A program made the position numbers and the translations under genes. This document shows, piece by piece, positions 7,751-17,600 of a stretch of 64,000 bases of DNA. The stretch is taken from positions 374,138 to 438,137 of the forward strand of contig NZ_QLTT01000008.1 of the NCBI RefSeq assembly GCF_003269295.1, in the 5' to 3' direction. The notes beneath the pieces were generated by a model. The model was not told the DNA's origin. It saw nothing but the letters and a program-made list of their open reading frames with translations, and did no database searches. This DNA is from Lentzea atacamensis (GTDB lineage: Bacteria; Actinomycetota; Actinomycetes; Mycobacteriales; Pseudonocardiaceae). Every line of letters starts with the position of its first letter. The stretch's first letter is position 1.

Positions 7751-9960
7751 GCCAGCCCGCCCTTGGTGAGTAGCGCCTCGACGCGGTGTTCCACGGCCAG
7801 TGCCTCCGCAACGACCATCGGGTCGGCGGTGAGCCGGGTGAGGTTCCTCGCGTCGCCCTCGACGCCGCGGTGGGCGAGGACGGTCCCCGCGATGGTCTCC
7901 CTTTCCCTCGGCGGGAAGTAGCTGAAGGCGAGCCGCAACGCGGGCAGCGCCACCAGGAACTCCTCCTCGGTCATCGCGCTGACCAGCTCGTCCAGCACCC
8001 CGACCAGATCGGGGCTCGCCAGCACCTCTTCGCGGGCCACCGCGAACAACCCCGCGAGCCAGTCGCCGAGCGCCGCGATGCCGCGGACCTTCCGCACGTC
8101 CGGCTGCGCGCCGAGCGCCCAGGCCAGGCCGAGCGCCGCACCCCGCAGGTCCGGCGGCGCCTGCACGTCGTTGCTCACGCGCGTCGCCACACCAGTGACA
8201 TCCGCTGTGTCCAGTGACAGCGCGGCGTTCGCATGCAGCACGGCGTCCCTGGTCGCCGCCATCGTCCTGAGCCGGTGCGGGTCGGCAGGCGCCGGTCCGC
8301 CGTGCAGTCCCTCGATCAGCCACAGCACCCTGGCCGTGCCCGCGTCGATCACCGCGCCCAGCAACGGGTCCTTCGCCGTGCCGAACAACCTGTCGTGCCG
8401 CCACAACCCGAGCACACCGCTCAGCACGTCGCCGAGTGCGGCAAGGTCACCCGTCTCCTTGACGCCTTCGCCGAGCGACGCCTTGACCCTCTCCGACAGC
8501 GTCGAGATGCCGCACAGCACCGCGTCGAACAGGATCCCCGCGAGGTGCCGCAGCTGCGCGTGCCGTGCCTGCCGTTCGAGCGCCACCCCGGCCGCTTCCT
8601 CCAGCGTGGCACCGTGCTCGGCGGCCTCGATCAACGCCGCCAGCCGCTCCTCGACCGGTGTGAGGAGCCACTGCTCGTCCAGCTGCGGCGCGGTACCCCC
8701 CGACGGCCCGCTCGTGCGCTCGAAGCCGGGAATCCCCAGCACCCGCAACCGGTGCAGGATCCTGCTGCGCTCCAACGCGTCCGGGTCCGTGAGGTCGAGC
8801 GCGATCTTGCCCTCCTGGTCGAGCCCGTGCGCCCGCAGCAGCTGCTGGACGGCGTCGACCAGCGGCGGCGCCGGTGTGCTCGGATGCAGCCGCCCGACCT
8901 TGTCACCCCGCAGCGCCCCGATCATCTCGACGAGCGCCGGGTGCGCGCCGGGCCGCAACGTGCCGCGCCGATTCCACGGCGGCGGCTGCGTCAGGTCCTC
9001 GGAGATCAACGCGCTGGTCAGTCCGTCCAGCACGTCCGTGCGGGCCGGGTGCTCGTGCCCACGCAACCGCGCCAGCGCCCCGGCCTGGGTGTGCGCGGCG
9101 ACGAGGTCAGCCGTCGACACCGGCTGCTGCCTGCGGCGCAGCCTCGTCGCCACCGACTCGACGAGCCAGTCCGCCGCCCGCCGCGGCCCGTTCTCCCAGA
9201 CCTGCTGGTAGTAGCCGGGTGACGGCATGCCCGACTGGTACCCGGTGAACGCGTCCAGCCGCGCGTGCGAGTACGGCACGAGGTAGCTGGCGCCGCGCTC
9301 GCGTTCCGGCACCCCCGGCCACTCGGCGTCCTCTGCCGGACGGCTGTCGAGCTCGGCCTTCAGCGCGGGCGTGTGGAAGCCGCCGGTGACCACGACGACC
9401 GGCCTGCCACCCGCGTGCCTCACGGCCGCCCGCACCCAGCGCGCCATGTACTCCTCGCGCGCCGCGTCGCCGTCGTCCGCGGCGGCCGTGCCGCGCAGGA
9501 CGTCGAAGTACTCGTCCAGCCCCTTCGGCTCCGGTTCGGACTCGAAGAGGTGGTCCCACAGCACGTCGACGTTGTCGACCGCGAACTCCCGGCACAACCG
9601 CTCGACGACCTCGGCGTAGCGCAGCTCGGCGTCGGCGTACCTGTTCGTGACGCCGTGGAACGCCTCGTGCCACGCGGGCAGGTCGATGAACCTGACCTCC
9701 GCACCGTGCCGGCGCCCCTCGGTGATCGCCACCCACTCCGGCGAGTAGTCGCAGAACGGCGTCCACGAGGCGTGCTGGTCGGAGTAGCTGAACAACGCGA
9801 TCGGCAGCTCGTGTCCCAGCAGCAGCTCGTCGACGCGCTCGTTGAAGTCGGCAGGGCCCTCGATCAGCACGTACGCCGGCCGGTGGGTGCGGATGGTGTC
9901 GGCGACCAGCCGGGCACAGGCGGGACTGTGGTGCCGGACGCCGACGAACACGGCCCCCAT
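7747..9960 (-). CDS. DUF5682 family protein
   Basis: A 737-residue protein beginning 'MGAVFVGVRHHSPACARLV'. The N-terminal 270 residues match the DUF5682 pattern: 'VRHHSPACA', 'YVLIEGPADFN', 'FCDYSPEW', 'VRFIDLPAWHEAF' and 'VVVTGGFHTPALKAEL'. The conserved His, Glu and Asp residues recall haem-type (TraB/ChaN-like) folds, but I cannot assign a reaction. The C-terminal part is helical. The ATG at 9958-9960 shares one base with the MoxR stop (TGATG), and its own stop overlaps the VWA start, so it is an integral part of the operon. DUF5682 genes commonly accompany MoxR, VWA and SWIM genes in actinobacteria. Confidence 0.82.
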   Translation of the reverse strand: MGAVFVGVRHHSPACARLVADTIRTHRPAYVLIEGPADFNERVDELLLGHELPIALFSYSDQHASWTPFCDYSPEWVAITEGRRHGAEVRFIDLPAWHEAFHGVTNRYADAELRYAEVVERLCREFAVDNVDVLWDHLFESEPEPKGLDEYFDVLRGTAAADDGDAAREEYMARWVRAAVRHAGGRPVVVVTGGFHTPALKAELDSRPAEDAEWPGVPERERGASYLVPYSHARLDAFTGYQSGMPSPGYYQQVWENGPRRAADWLVESVATRLRRRQQPVSTADLVAAHTQAGALARLRGHEHPARTDVLDGLTSALISEDLTQPPPWNRRGTLRPGAHPALVEMIGALRGDKVGRLHPSTPAPPLVDAVQQLLRAHGLDQEGKIALDLTDPDALERSRILHRLRVLGIPGFERTSGPSGGTAPQLDEQWLLTPVEERLAALIEAAEHGATLEEAAGVALERQARHAQLRHLAGILFDAVLCGISTLSERVKASLGEGVKETGDLAALGDVLSGVLGLWRHDRLFGTAKDPLLGAVIDAGTARVLWLIEGLHGGPAPADPHRLRTMAATRDAVLHANAALSLDTADVTGVATRVSNDVQAPPDLRGAALGLAWALGAQPDVRKVRGIAALGDWLAGLFAVAREEVLASPDLVGVLDELVSAMTEEEFLVALPALRLAFSYFPPRERETIAGTVLAHRGVEGDARNLTRLTADPMVVAEALAVEHRVEALLTKGGLA

Positions 9961-11030
9961 CAGCCGGGCAGCAGGTGGCGGGCCCGGTGCAGCTCCTGCC
10001 ACTGCTTCCCCTTGCGCCGCGGCGCGTGCTGTTCCAGGTACCGGCGCAGGCGAGCCAGGTCCTCCGCGTTGTCCTTGGCCGCCGTGCCCGCCAGGCACTC
10101 GACGACGTCGGCCGCCGTCCCCGCCTCGCCGCGCAGGAACCACCCGCGCAGCCCCACCGCGTGCGCCACCGACACCGCCTCCGCCGTGCTCATGACGGTG
10201 GTCAGCCGGTCGTTGCCCTCCCTCAGGTCGCGGAACGTCCTGACGAGCACCTCCAGCACGTCCCGCTTCGGCGCGAGCTCGACGCCGGACTTGGCGAGCA
10301 GCTTCGCCGACTCCTGCTCGACCAGCGCGAGCTCGGTGTCGAAGTCCGCGATGGGGAACACCGTCTCGAAGTTGAACCGCCGCTTCAGCGCCGCGCTCAT
10401 CTCGTTGACACCCCGGTCGCGCGTGTTCGCCGTGGCGATCACGTTGAACCCGTCCTGCGCGAACACCATGCCGTCCGGGCCGTTCAGCTCACCGATCGCC
10501 ATCACGCGGTCGGACAGCATCGACAGCATGCAGTCCTGGACCTCCAACGGGCAACGCGTGATCTCCTCGAACCGCACCACCTTGCCCTCGGCCATGCCGC
10601 GCAGCATCGGCGCCGGCACGAGCGACCGCGGCGACGGGCCCTCCGCCACCAGCAACGCGTAGTTCCACGAGTACTTGATCTGGTCCTCGGTGGTCGCCGC
10701 GCCGCCCTGGATCGTCAGCGTCGACTCGCCGCTGACCGCCGCCGCGATCAGCTCGGACAGCAAGGACTTGGCCGTGCCCGGTTCGCCGACGAGCATCAGC
10801 CCCCTGCTGGTGGCCAGCGTGACGAGCGCTCTGTCCACAAGGGACGGATCGCCGACGAACTTCTTCGTGATCCCCCGCTTCTCGTCGCCCACCACGAACC
10901 TGCGCGCGGCTTCGAGGCTCAACGCCCAGCCGGGCGGCTTGGGCGCGGTGTCGGAGTCGCGCAGCCGGGCGAGCTCGTCGGCGTGGCGGACTTCGGCCGG
11001 CGGGCGCTGCATCGTCTGAGTGCTGGTCAT
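9960..11030 (-). CDS. MoxR-type AAA+ ATPase
   Basis: A 356-residue ATPase. Walker A is 'GEPGTAKS' (82-89), Walker B 'VVRFEEITR' (about 150-158, Glu-Glu where Asp-Glu is usual), sensor 1 lies in 'FNVIATANTRDRG', and an arginine finger candidate is in 'ALKRRFNFE'. Length and order match MoxR proteins, which act as hexameric remodelling chaperones with VWA partners. The start is ATG 11030, whose ATGA overlaps the stop of the upstream WGR-DUF4132 gene. It sits centrally in the operon and probably powers the system. No transmembrane segment is seen. Confidence 0.92.
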   Translation of the reverse strand: MTSTQTMQRPPAEVRHADELARLRDSDTAPKPPGWALSLEAARRFVVGDEKRGITKKFVGDPSLVDRALVTLATSRGLMLVGEPGTAKSLLSELIAAAVSGESTLTIQGGAATTEDQIKYSWNYALLVAEGPSPRSLVPAPMLRGMAEGKVVRFEEITRCPLEVQDCMLSMLSDRVMAIGELNGPDGMVFAQDGFNVIATANTRDRGVNEMSAALKRRFNFETVFPIADFDTELALVEQESAKLLAKSGVELAPKRDVLEVLVRTFRDLREGNDRLTTVMSTAEAVSVAHAVGLRGWFLRGEAGTAADVVECLAGTAAKDNAEDLARLRRYLEQHAPRRKGKQWQELHRARHLLPG

Positions 11031-14000
11031 GACTGCAGGGACTCCAGTTCGGAAAGGAGCTCGGACACGGTGATCGGGTCGACGTCGAAGGTGCGCGGCG
11101 CGTTCTTCGGCGCGGACCAGTCGCCGCTGCCGGTGGGAGAGAACCACATGTCGGTGAAGCTGACCTCGGGGAAGACGTCGACGGCGCCGACCGCGATGCC
11201 GGGGTCGAGGGAGGCGACGAGCGCGCCGCCACCGGGGAACGGCCGCGTGATCCAGCACTCGACCCCGGCGTCCTGCGGTTCGCCGCGGACCCAGCCCTTC
11301 TTGGTGAGGCCGAGGATCTTGCCGATCGGGCGGGGCACGTTGCTGTACTTCTCGAGGTGGGGGAGCAGGTCGTCACCGGGAGCCAGGAGGTGGACCGGGC
11401 GGCCCAGCTGCGGGAACGGCTGGAGGATCTCGTAGTCGGCGAACACCTCGCCCCAGCGCGGCTCGGCCTGGAGACTCACCGGGTGAGCCACCCGGACGAC
11501 GGCGTTGTCCGGGAGGGTGATCTCGTCGTCGGCGGCGTCGGCGAGGGTGCGGTCCTCCGCCAGCCGGAACGAGAGGCCTTCGTCGGTGATCCACACGAGG
11601 CGGCGGACAAGGTGCCAGAGCAACGGGTGTGCGGCCAGAACCGTGTGGAACTCCTCCGCGGTCCACGTCCGCTGGTCGACCATGGCACGTTCGAGACGCT
11701 GGATCTGGTCGGCCGCGATCGTCCTGACGTCCTTCTTCAACGCAGCGAACCGCCTGTGCTCCAGCGGTGCCTTGTCCTGGTCGTCCTTGGCGGCTGGCTT
11801 CGGGAGATCCTTGCGGCGCTTGCCGTCCGGGTCGAGCACGAACGGCTTGAGCTGCTCGTCGAAGCCCACGGTGAACCGGCGGGGCCCGTAGTCGATCACC
11901 AGGGTCGCGGCGTCGTCCAGGCCCAGGCGCGGGACGAGGCGGTCGGACAGCTGGTCGCGGCTCAGGCCCAGCTCGGCGGCGATCTGGGCGATCTTCTCCT
12001 GGGCGCGGGTCTTGAGGCCCTTGAACGACACCTTCTCGGCGATGCTGTTCAGGTGCGACAGGGCGACCTCGGTGCCGATGTCGGCGAGCACGTCCAGCCC
12101 CGCGACCGCCCTGGCGTGCTGGCTCTCGCCGGGCCAGTTGCGGATCAGCGGAGACAGGGCCCGGACCGTCTCGTCGTTGCCGAACCAGCCGAGCGCGCTC
12201 AACGCCCAGCTCTCCTTCGACGGCCCGCCGGCCTGCAACCAGTGCTCGAAGACGGCCCACGCGAACGCCGCGAGCGATGCCGGGTCGAGAGCCTCCCTGG
12301 CCACCGGCAGCCCGGCGTAGATCTCGCCAGGCTTGGACAGTGCCGCCGTCATGAGCAGGTGCCCGGTGGCCTCCGCCGGCAGGGCGTGCGCGCGGTCGCG
12401 GAGCAGCACCTGGGGCAGCAGCCGGGTGTCGGCCCACTCACCGATCACCGGCAGCTTGGTGGGCAGCACGTCGAGCGGGTCGACGGACAACACGACGTCG
12501 ATCGCCGTCTCCGCGCCGCAGGACGCGGCGATGGACTTCACGTCCACGCCGATGCCGTGCAGGTGTCGGATCGCGGCCTCGGCGTTGCGGCGCGCGGTGC
12601 CTGGCGTGCCGGCCGCCGCCGGGATGAGCAGCCGGGCGGCCAGTTCGCGGTGCCGGGCCAGCCAGGCGAGCCCCCAGCGCCTGGCCTGCCTGGTCCTCGC
12701 GAACCAGTCGGCCATCACGGCAGCCACCTCGGCGGACGCGAAGGGCAGCAGCACCACACCGCCCGTCGCGGGGGTGGCCTGGCCGAGCCGCAGCAGGGCG
12801 GGCACGGCGTCGACCCCGAACCGGGCGGCGAGCCGCTTGCCCCAGTCCTCGAAACCGTAGGAGTGCGTCGGCTTCCACTCCGCGACCAGGTGCCGCACTT
12901 CCGCCTCGGGCGCGAGGAGGAACAGTTCGCTGTCGAAGTAGCCGGCCCGGCCCGCGAGGTAGTCCCCGAGCAACGTCTGCCAGCTGCGGTCCGAGTACCA
13001 GTCGTGGCCCGACTCGAGCCACTTCTCGCGTTCGCCCGGTTCCCAGACCACCGTCGCGTCCGGCACGGGGAGATCCGCCACCACCACGGGCTTCACCGGC
13101 GGACGGCGCCGCAGCCACGGCGGCGAGGCGAGCAGCGGCGGCAACAGGTCCGTGCCCGCCTCCGGCACGACCTGGCCCTCGGACGCGGCGAGCAGCGTGG
13201 TGACCTCGGCCGGCACGTCGAGCGACGGATGTGACAGCAGGTGCGCCTTCAGCAGCTGTCGCGCTTCCTCGCTCTGCTCGACCCGTTCCACGAGCAGCCG
13301 CGCCGCCCGCCGCGGGAACGCCGTCATCGCGGACAGCAGCGCGGGCCGCACGTACTTGGTGTCGTGGCGGTCGAGCAGGATGGTGAACGCCTCGTCCGTC
13401 GGCAGGACCGCGAGGATCTTCAGCGCCAGCTTGCGGCGGTCCGCGACCTGGTACTGCTCGTCGAGCTCCGCCGCGAGCATCGGAGCGATGGCCGGCCCCA
13501 GCACGTACAGCGCCGTGTAGAGCACGAAGGCAGAGCTGGGCAGCGACCGGCCGACCTTGACGAACTCCTCGTACGTGCTGGCACTGCACGGCAGCAGCCA
13601 CCACGGCGACACGTAGGACTGGCGGCACACCTCGTCGAACCAGTCCGCCCGCGACGGCACCAGGAACGACCGCAGCTGCCGCACCTCGAGCGTGGCACTC
13701 AACCCCGCCAGCGCGGCCTCCGCGGCCTCGACTTCCGCGTCACCGGCGACCGCCAGCGCATAGCGGACGGCGATGAGCATCTGACCCTCGACGTCGGTAC
13801 GACCGGCGTGGAAGTGCCCCTTCCGGCGGTGCAGGCGGGTACCGGTCCACTTCTGCCGCCGCTCGTTCCACTCCTCCGCGAACGTCAGCGCGACGAACTC
13901 GATGACCGCGACGGCGGCGAACGCCGCGCCGTGGTCGGCGATCCAGGCGTGCACCGACGCCGGCCCGGACGACGTGATGGCCGCGATCGCCGCCGCGCCA

Positions 14001-14545
14001 ACGGGGTTCGCGTTTCCGGCGAGGTGTTCTTTGGCCGCGTCGACCAGATCGGCGTTCGGGTTGTGCGCGGAGAGCGCGCGCTCGATCGTGGCGGCCTTCT
14101 CGACGATCTGGAGCCGGGCCTCGGCGGCTTTGGCGTGGTCGACCGAGAACTCCGGTGCCGGGTCGAACCCGCGCTGCCGCACCACGTCGCGCAACCAGGC
14201 TCTGGGCATGACCCAGGTGTCCTCGTCGACGACCGGTTCCGGCTTGGCAGCGGCGCCGGTGGGTTGCGCGGCTGCGCGAGCGGCGGTCGGCTGGGCGGGT
14301 GCGGGCTGGGCAGCCGCCGGAGCCTGAGCGGCCGTGGCCGAGCCGACCGCGACGTAGCCCTTCTTCTCCTTCTCCCCCACCAGTTTCGCGACGTGCGCCT
14401 CGGCCGCCTCCGCGGACGCCAGCTCCTTGGTCTGGGTCTGGCCGGCCGTCTCCAGCCGTCCGAAGCGGACGCTCACAGAGGATCCTTCCCGGCCGATCTC
14501 CCAGAACTTCGCCGAGCTGCCCGCGACGAGCTCCCACCTGCGCAC
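11027..14545 (-). CDS. WGR domain-DUF4132 giant protein (copy 1)
   Basis: A 1172-residue protein. Residues 1-75 form a WGR domain ('RWELVAGSSAKFWEIG', 'VSVRFGRLETAGQTQTKEL'), known from PARPs and MolR-like proteins as a nucleic-acid-binding module. An Ala/Pro linker follows (about 80-115), then a long helical HEAT-like region and a C-terminal DUF4132 domain ('VRTIAADQIQRLERAMVDQR', 'LLWHLVRRLVWI', 'EVFADYEILQPFPQL'). I chose GTG 14545 because AGGAGG stands 7 nt upstream; the copy-2 ATG is ACG here. A DNA-damage-type promoter lies 36-58 bp upstream of the start. It is clearly homologous along its full length to the next gene, so the pair is a tandem duplication. Its stop overlaps the MoxR start. 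Confidence 0.88.
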   Translation of the reverse strand: MRRWELVAGSSAKFWEIGREGSSVSVRFGRLETAGQTQTKELASAEAAEAHVAKLVGEKEKKGYVAVGSATAAQAPAAAQPAPAQPTAARAAAQPTGAAAKPEPVVDEDTWVMPRAWLRDVVRQRGFDPAPEFSVDHAKAAEARLQIVEKAATIERALSAHNPNADLVDAAKEHLAGNANPVGAAAIAAITSSGPASVHAWIADHGAAFAAVAVIEFVALTFAEEWNERRQKWTGTRLHRRKGHFHAGRTDVEGQMLIAVRYALAVAGDAEVEAAEAALAGLSATLEVRQLRSFLVPSRADWFDEVCRQSYVSPWWLLPCSASTYEEFVKVGRSLPSSAFVLYTALYVLGPAIAPMLAAELDEQYQVADRRKLALKILAVLPTDEAFTILLDRHDTKYVRPALLSAMTAFPRRAARLLVERVEQSEEARQLLKAHLLSHPSLDVPAEVTTLLAASEGQVVPEAGTDLLPPLLASPPWLRRRPPVKPVVVADLPVPDATVVWEPGEREKWLESGHDWYSDRSWQTLLGDYLAGRAGYFDSELFLLAPEAEVRHLVAEWKPTHSYGFEDWGKRLAARFGVDAVPALLRLGQATPATGGVVLLPFASAEVAAVMADWFARTRQARRWGLAWLARHRELAARLLIPAAAGTPGTARRNAEAAIRHLHGIGVDVKSIAASCGAETAIDVVLSVDPLDVLPTKLPVIGEWADTRLLPQVLLRDRAHALPAEATGHLLMTAALSKPGEIYAGLPVAREALDPASLAAFAWAVFEHWLQAGGPSKESWALSALGWFGNDETVRALSPLIRNWPGESQHARAVAGLDVLADIGTEVALSHLNSIAEKVSFKGLKTRAQEKIAQIAAELGLSRDQLSDRLVPRLGLDDAATLVIDYGPRRFTVGFDEQLKPFVLDPDGKRRKDLPKPAAKDDQDKAPLEHRRFAALKKDVRTIAADQIQRLERAMVDQRTWTAEEFHTVLAAHPLLWHLVRRLVWITDEGLSFRLAEDRTLADAADDEITLPDNAVVRVAHPVSLQAEPRWGEVFADYEILQPFPQLGRPVHLLAPGDDLLPHLEKYSNVPRPIGKILGLTKKGWVRGEPQDAGVECWITRPFPGGGALVASLDPGIAVGAVDVFPEVSFTDMWFSPTGSGDWSAPKNAPRTFDVDPITVSELLSELESLQS

Positions 14546-14580
14546 TGCCGTACCTCCTGGGTCAGGTTCCGATGTCATGG

Positions 14581-14603
14581 ACCGTACTGATGGGGTCTGA
14601 CAA
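14581..14603 (-). promoter_or_regulatory. RecA-NDp/PafBC-type promoter of WGR-DUF4132 copy 1
   Basis: On the minus strand TTGTCAGAC (14603-14595) is followed by 8 nt and then TACGGT (14586-14581). This fits the LexA-independent DNA-damage promoter described in mycobacteria (TTGTCRGTG-N8-TAnnnT) except at two bases of the upstream box. The coding start lies 35 nt downstream of the TACGGT box. The same layout precedes copy 2, while other nearby sequence has diverged. Confidence 0.6.
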
Positions 14604-14618
14604 TTTTTGGTGCAACGC

Positions 14619-17600
14619 TCACGCGCGCAGGGACTCCAGTTCGGACAGGACCTCGGAGACGGTGATGGCGTCGAGCTCGACGGTGGACGGGGCGTTCTGC
14701 TGTACAGACCAGTAGCCGTCGCCGCTGGTGGAGTACCAGAGCTCGGCGAACTTGATCTCCGGGAAGACGTCGACGGCGCCCACCGCGATGCCGGGGTCGA
14801 GAGAGGCGACGAGTGAGCCACCGCCGGGGAACGGGCGGGTGATCCAGCACTCGACGCCGGCGTCCTGGGGTTCGCCGCGGACCCAGCCCTTCTTGGTGAG
14901 GCCGAGGATCCTGCCCACCGGGTGGGGCTCGTCGCGGTAGTTCTTCAGGCGGGTCAGGAAGTCCTCGCCCGGTGCCAGCAGGTGCACCGGGCGGCTCAGC
15001 TGCGGGAACGGTTGCAGGATCTCGTAGTCCGCGAACACCTCGCCCCAGGCGCCCAGACAGTCCCGGAGGTCGGCCGGGTGCGCCACGCGGACCGTCGCGC
15101 CCTCGGGGAGGGTGATCTCGTCGTCGGCGTCGTTGGCGAGGGTGCGGTCTTCGGCCAGGCGGAAGGACAGGCCCTCGTCGGTGATCCAGACCAGTCGGCG
15201 GACGATGTGCCACAGCAGGGGATGGGCGGCCAGGACCGTGTGGAACTCTGAGGCGGTCCAGGTGCGCTGGTCGACCATGGCGCGTTCGAGGCGGTGGATC
15301 TGGTCTGCTGCCACGGCTCGGACGTCTTTCTTCAGCGCCGTGTAGCGCTTGTGTTCTTGCGGTGCCCGGTCCTCGTCGTCGCGGGCGCCGGGTTTGGGGA
15401 GGTCCTTGCGGCGCTTGCCGTCCGGGTCGAGGACATAGGGTTTGAGCTGCTCGTCGAAGCCGACGCGGAACTGGCGCGGGCCGTAGTCGATCACCAGGGA
15501 GGCTTCGTCGTCGAGGCCGAGGCGCGGGACCAGGCGGTCGGCGAGCTGGTCGCGGGACAGGCCCAGTTCGGCGGCGATCTGCGAGACCTTCTCCCGGGCG
15601 CGGGTCCTGAGGGCCTTGAACTTCACCTTCTCGGCGATGCTGTTCAGGTGGGACAGGGCCACCTCGGTGCCGATGCCGGCCAGGACGTCCAGCCCTGTCA
15701 CGGCCTTGGCGTGCTGGCTCTCGCCCGGCCAGTTGCGGATCAGCGGGGACAGCGCGCGGACCGTCGTGTCGTCGCCGAACCAGCCCAGCGCTGTGAGCGC
15801 CCAGCCTTCCTTCGACGGTGCACCGACCTCCTGCCACCGCTGGAAGACGGCCCACGCGAACTCGGCCAGCGAGTCCCGGTCGAGCGCGTCGCGGACGATC
15901 GGCAGGCCCGCGTAGACGTCGCCCGGCTTGGACAGGGCAGCCGTCATCAGGAGATTGCGGGCGGCCTCGGGGGACAGGGCGTGCCTGCGGTCGCTCAGCA
16001 GGACCTGCGGGAGCAGCCTCGTGTCCGCCCACTCGCCGATGACCGGCAGCTTGGCGGGCAGCACGTCGGCGGGGTCCACCGACAGCAGCGCCCGCAGGCC
16101 TGCGGCTGACTCGGCATCGGGAGCGACGGCGACGACGTCCACGCCCATGCTCTGGAGCTGGCGGATCGCGGCCTCGGCGTTGCGGCGCAGGGCACCCGGT
16201 GCGCCCAGTGCGGCGGGGATGAGGAAGCGGGCGGCCGTCTCGCGATGCCGGCCGAGCCAGTCGAGGGCCACGCGCCGGGCCTGCTTGAGACGCACCAGCC
16301 AGTCGGCCATCAGCGCGGCCACCTCGGGGCTGGCGAACGGCAGCAGGATCACGGCGGCGTTCGTGGCCGACTCGACGATGCGCAGCAGCGGGGGCAGCGC
16401 GTCGAGGCCGAATCGCGCGGCCAGCCGCTTGCCGGCAGGCTCGGAGCTCCAGCCGAAGTTCGGCTTCCAGTCCGCCAGCAGGTGCCGCACCTCGTCCTCG
16501 GGCGCCATCAGGAACAGGTCGTTGGCGCGGAAGCCGATCCGGCGAGCCTCGTACTCCTTCAGCAGCTCCCGCCAGTCGTGGCGGTTGCTCCAGCAGGCGG
16601 CTTTCAGCCATTCCTCGCGTTCACCCGGCTGCCACACGACCGACGGCGCGGGCACCGGGACGTCCGGCACCACGACCGGCTTCACCGGAGCCCTGCGGTG
16701 CAGCCACGGCGGCGAAACCAGCAGCGGCGGCAACGCTTCCGCCGGTGCTTCTGGCACCAGCGCGGAGTCGATCGGCGTGAACCCGGCGGGCACCTCCAGC
16801 TGCGGGTGCGTCACCAGGTGGACGCCCAGCAACTTCCGCAGCTCGTCGTTGCCGGACGACCGCTCGGCCAGCAGCCGGGCCGCCCGCGCCGGGAACGCGC
16901 CCATCGCCGACAGCAACGCGGGCCGCACGTACTTGGTGTCGAGACGATCGAGCAGGATCGTGAACGCCTCGTCGGTGGGCAGCGCCGCGAGGACCTTGAG
17001 CACCCGCTTGCGGCCGTCCGCGAGTTGGTGTGGCCTGTCGAGCTCTTTCGCGAGCAACGGCGCCACGGCCGTCCCGAGCACGTACACCGCGGTGTGGAGG
17101 ATGAACGTGCTGCCGGTCAACGACGCCTCGGCCTGCATGAACTCGTCGTAAGTGCTGGCGCTGCAGGGGAGAAGCCACCAGTGGGTCAACGAGTTCGGCT
17201 GCTGACAGGCCTCGTCGAACCAGTCGGCGCGCGACGGCACCAGATAGGCGCGGGCCATCACCGCGTCGAGCCCGGTCTTGCGCTCCAGCACGGCTTCCGC
17301 CGCGTCGCGCCCGGCGTCGTCCGCGACGGCCAAGGCGTAGCGGAGAGCCGTGAGCATCTGGACGTCCACACTCCCGTTGCTCAGGTGCACGGGGCCGTAG
17401 CGGGACAGGTGGGGTTTGCCCCAATCGGACTTGTGCGGCATCCACGTCGCGTTGACGTGCATGCCGATGCTCTCGATCATCGCGTCCACCGCGAACGTCA
17501 GCCCGTGGTCGGCGATCCAGTGGTGCACCGTCGCCACGTCGCGCCTCGTCATGACCGCGATCGCCGCCGCTCCAACGGGATTGACGTGCCCGGCGAGGTG

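Noticed and set aside
6626..7921. 431-codon plus-strand frame opposite the VWA gene
   Set aside because: No family resemblance, whereas the minus strand has a full MIDAS motif.
14575..16611. 678-codon minus frame inside WGR-DUF4132 copy 2
   Set aside because: Alternative frame of the same strand; Arg/Pro/Gly-rich with no domain.
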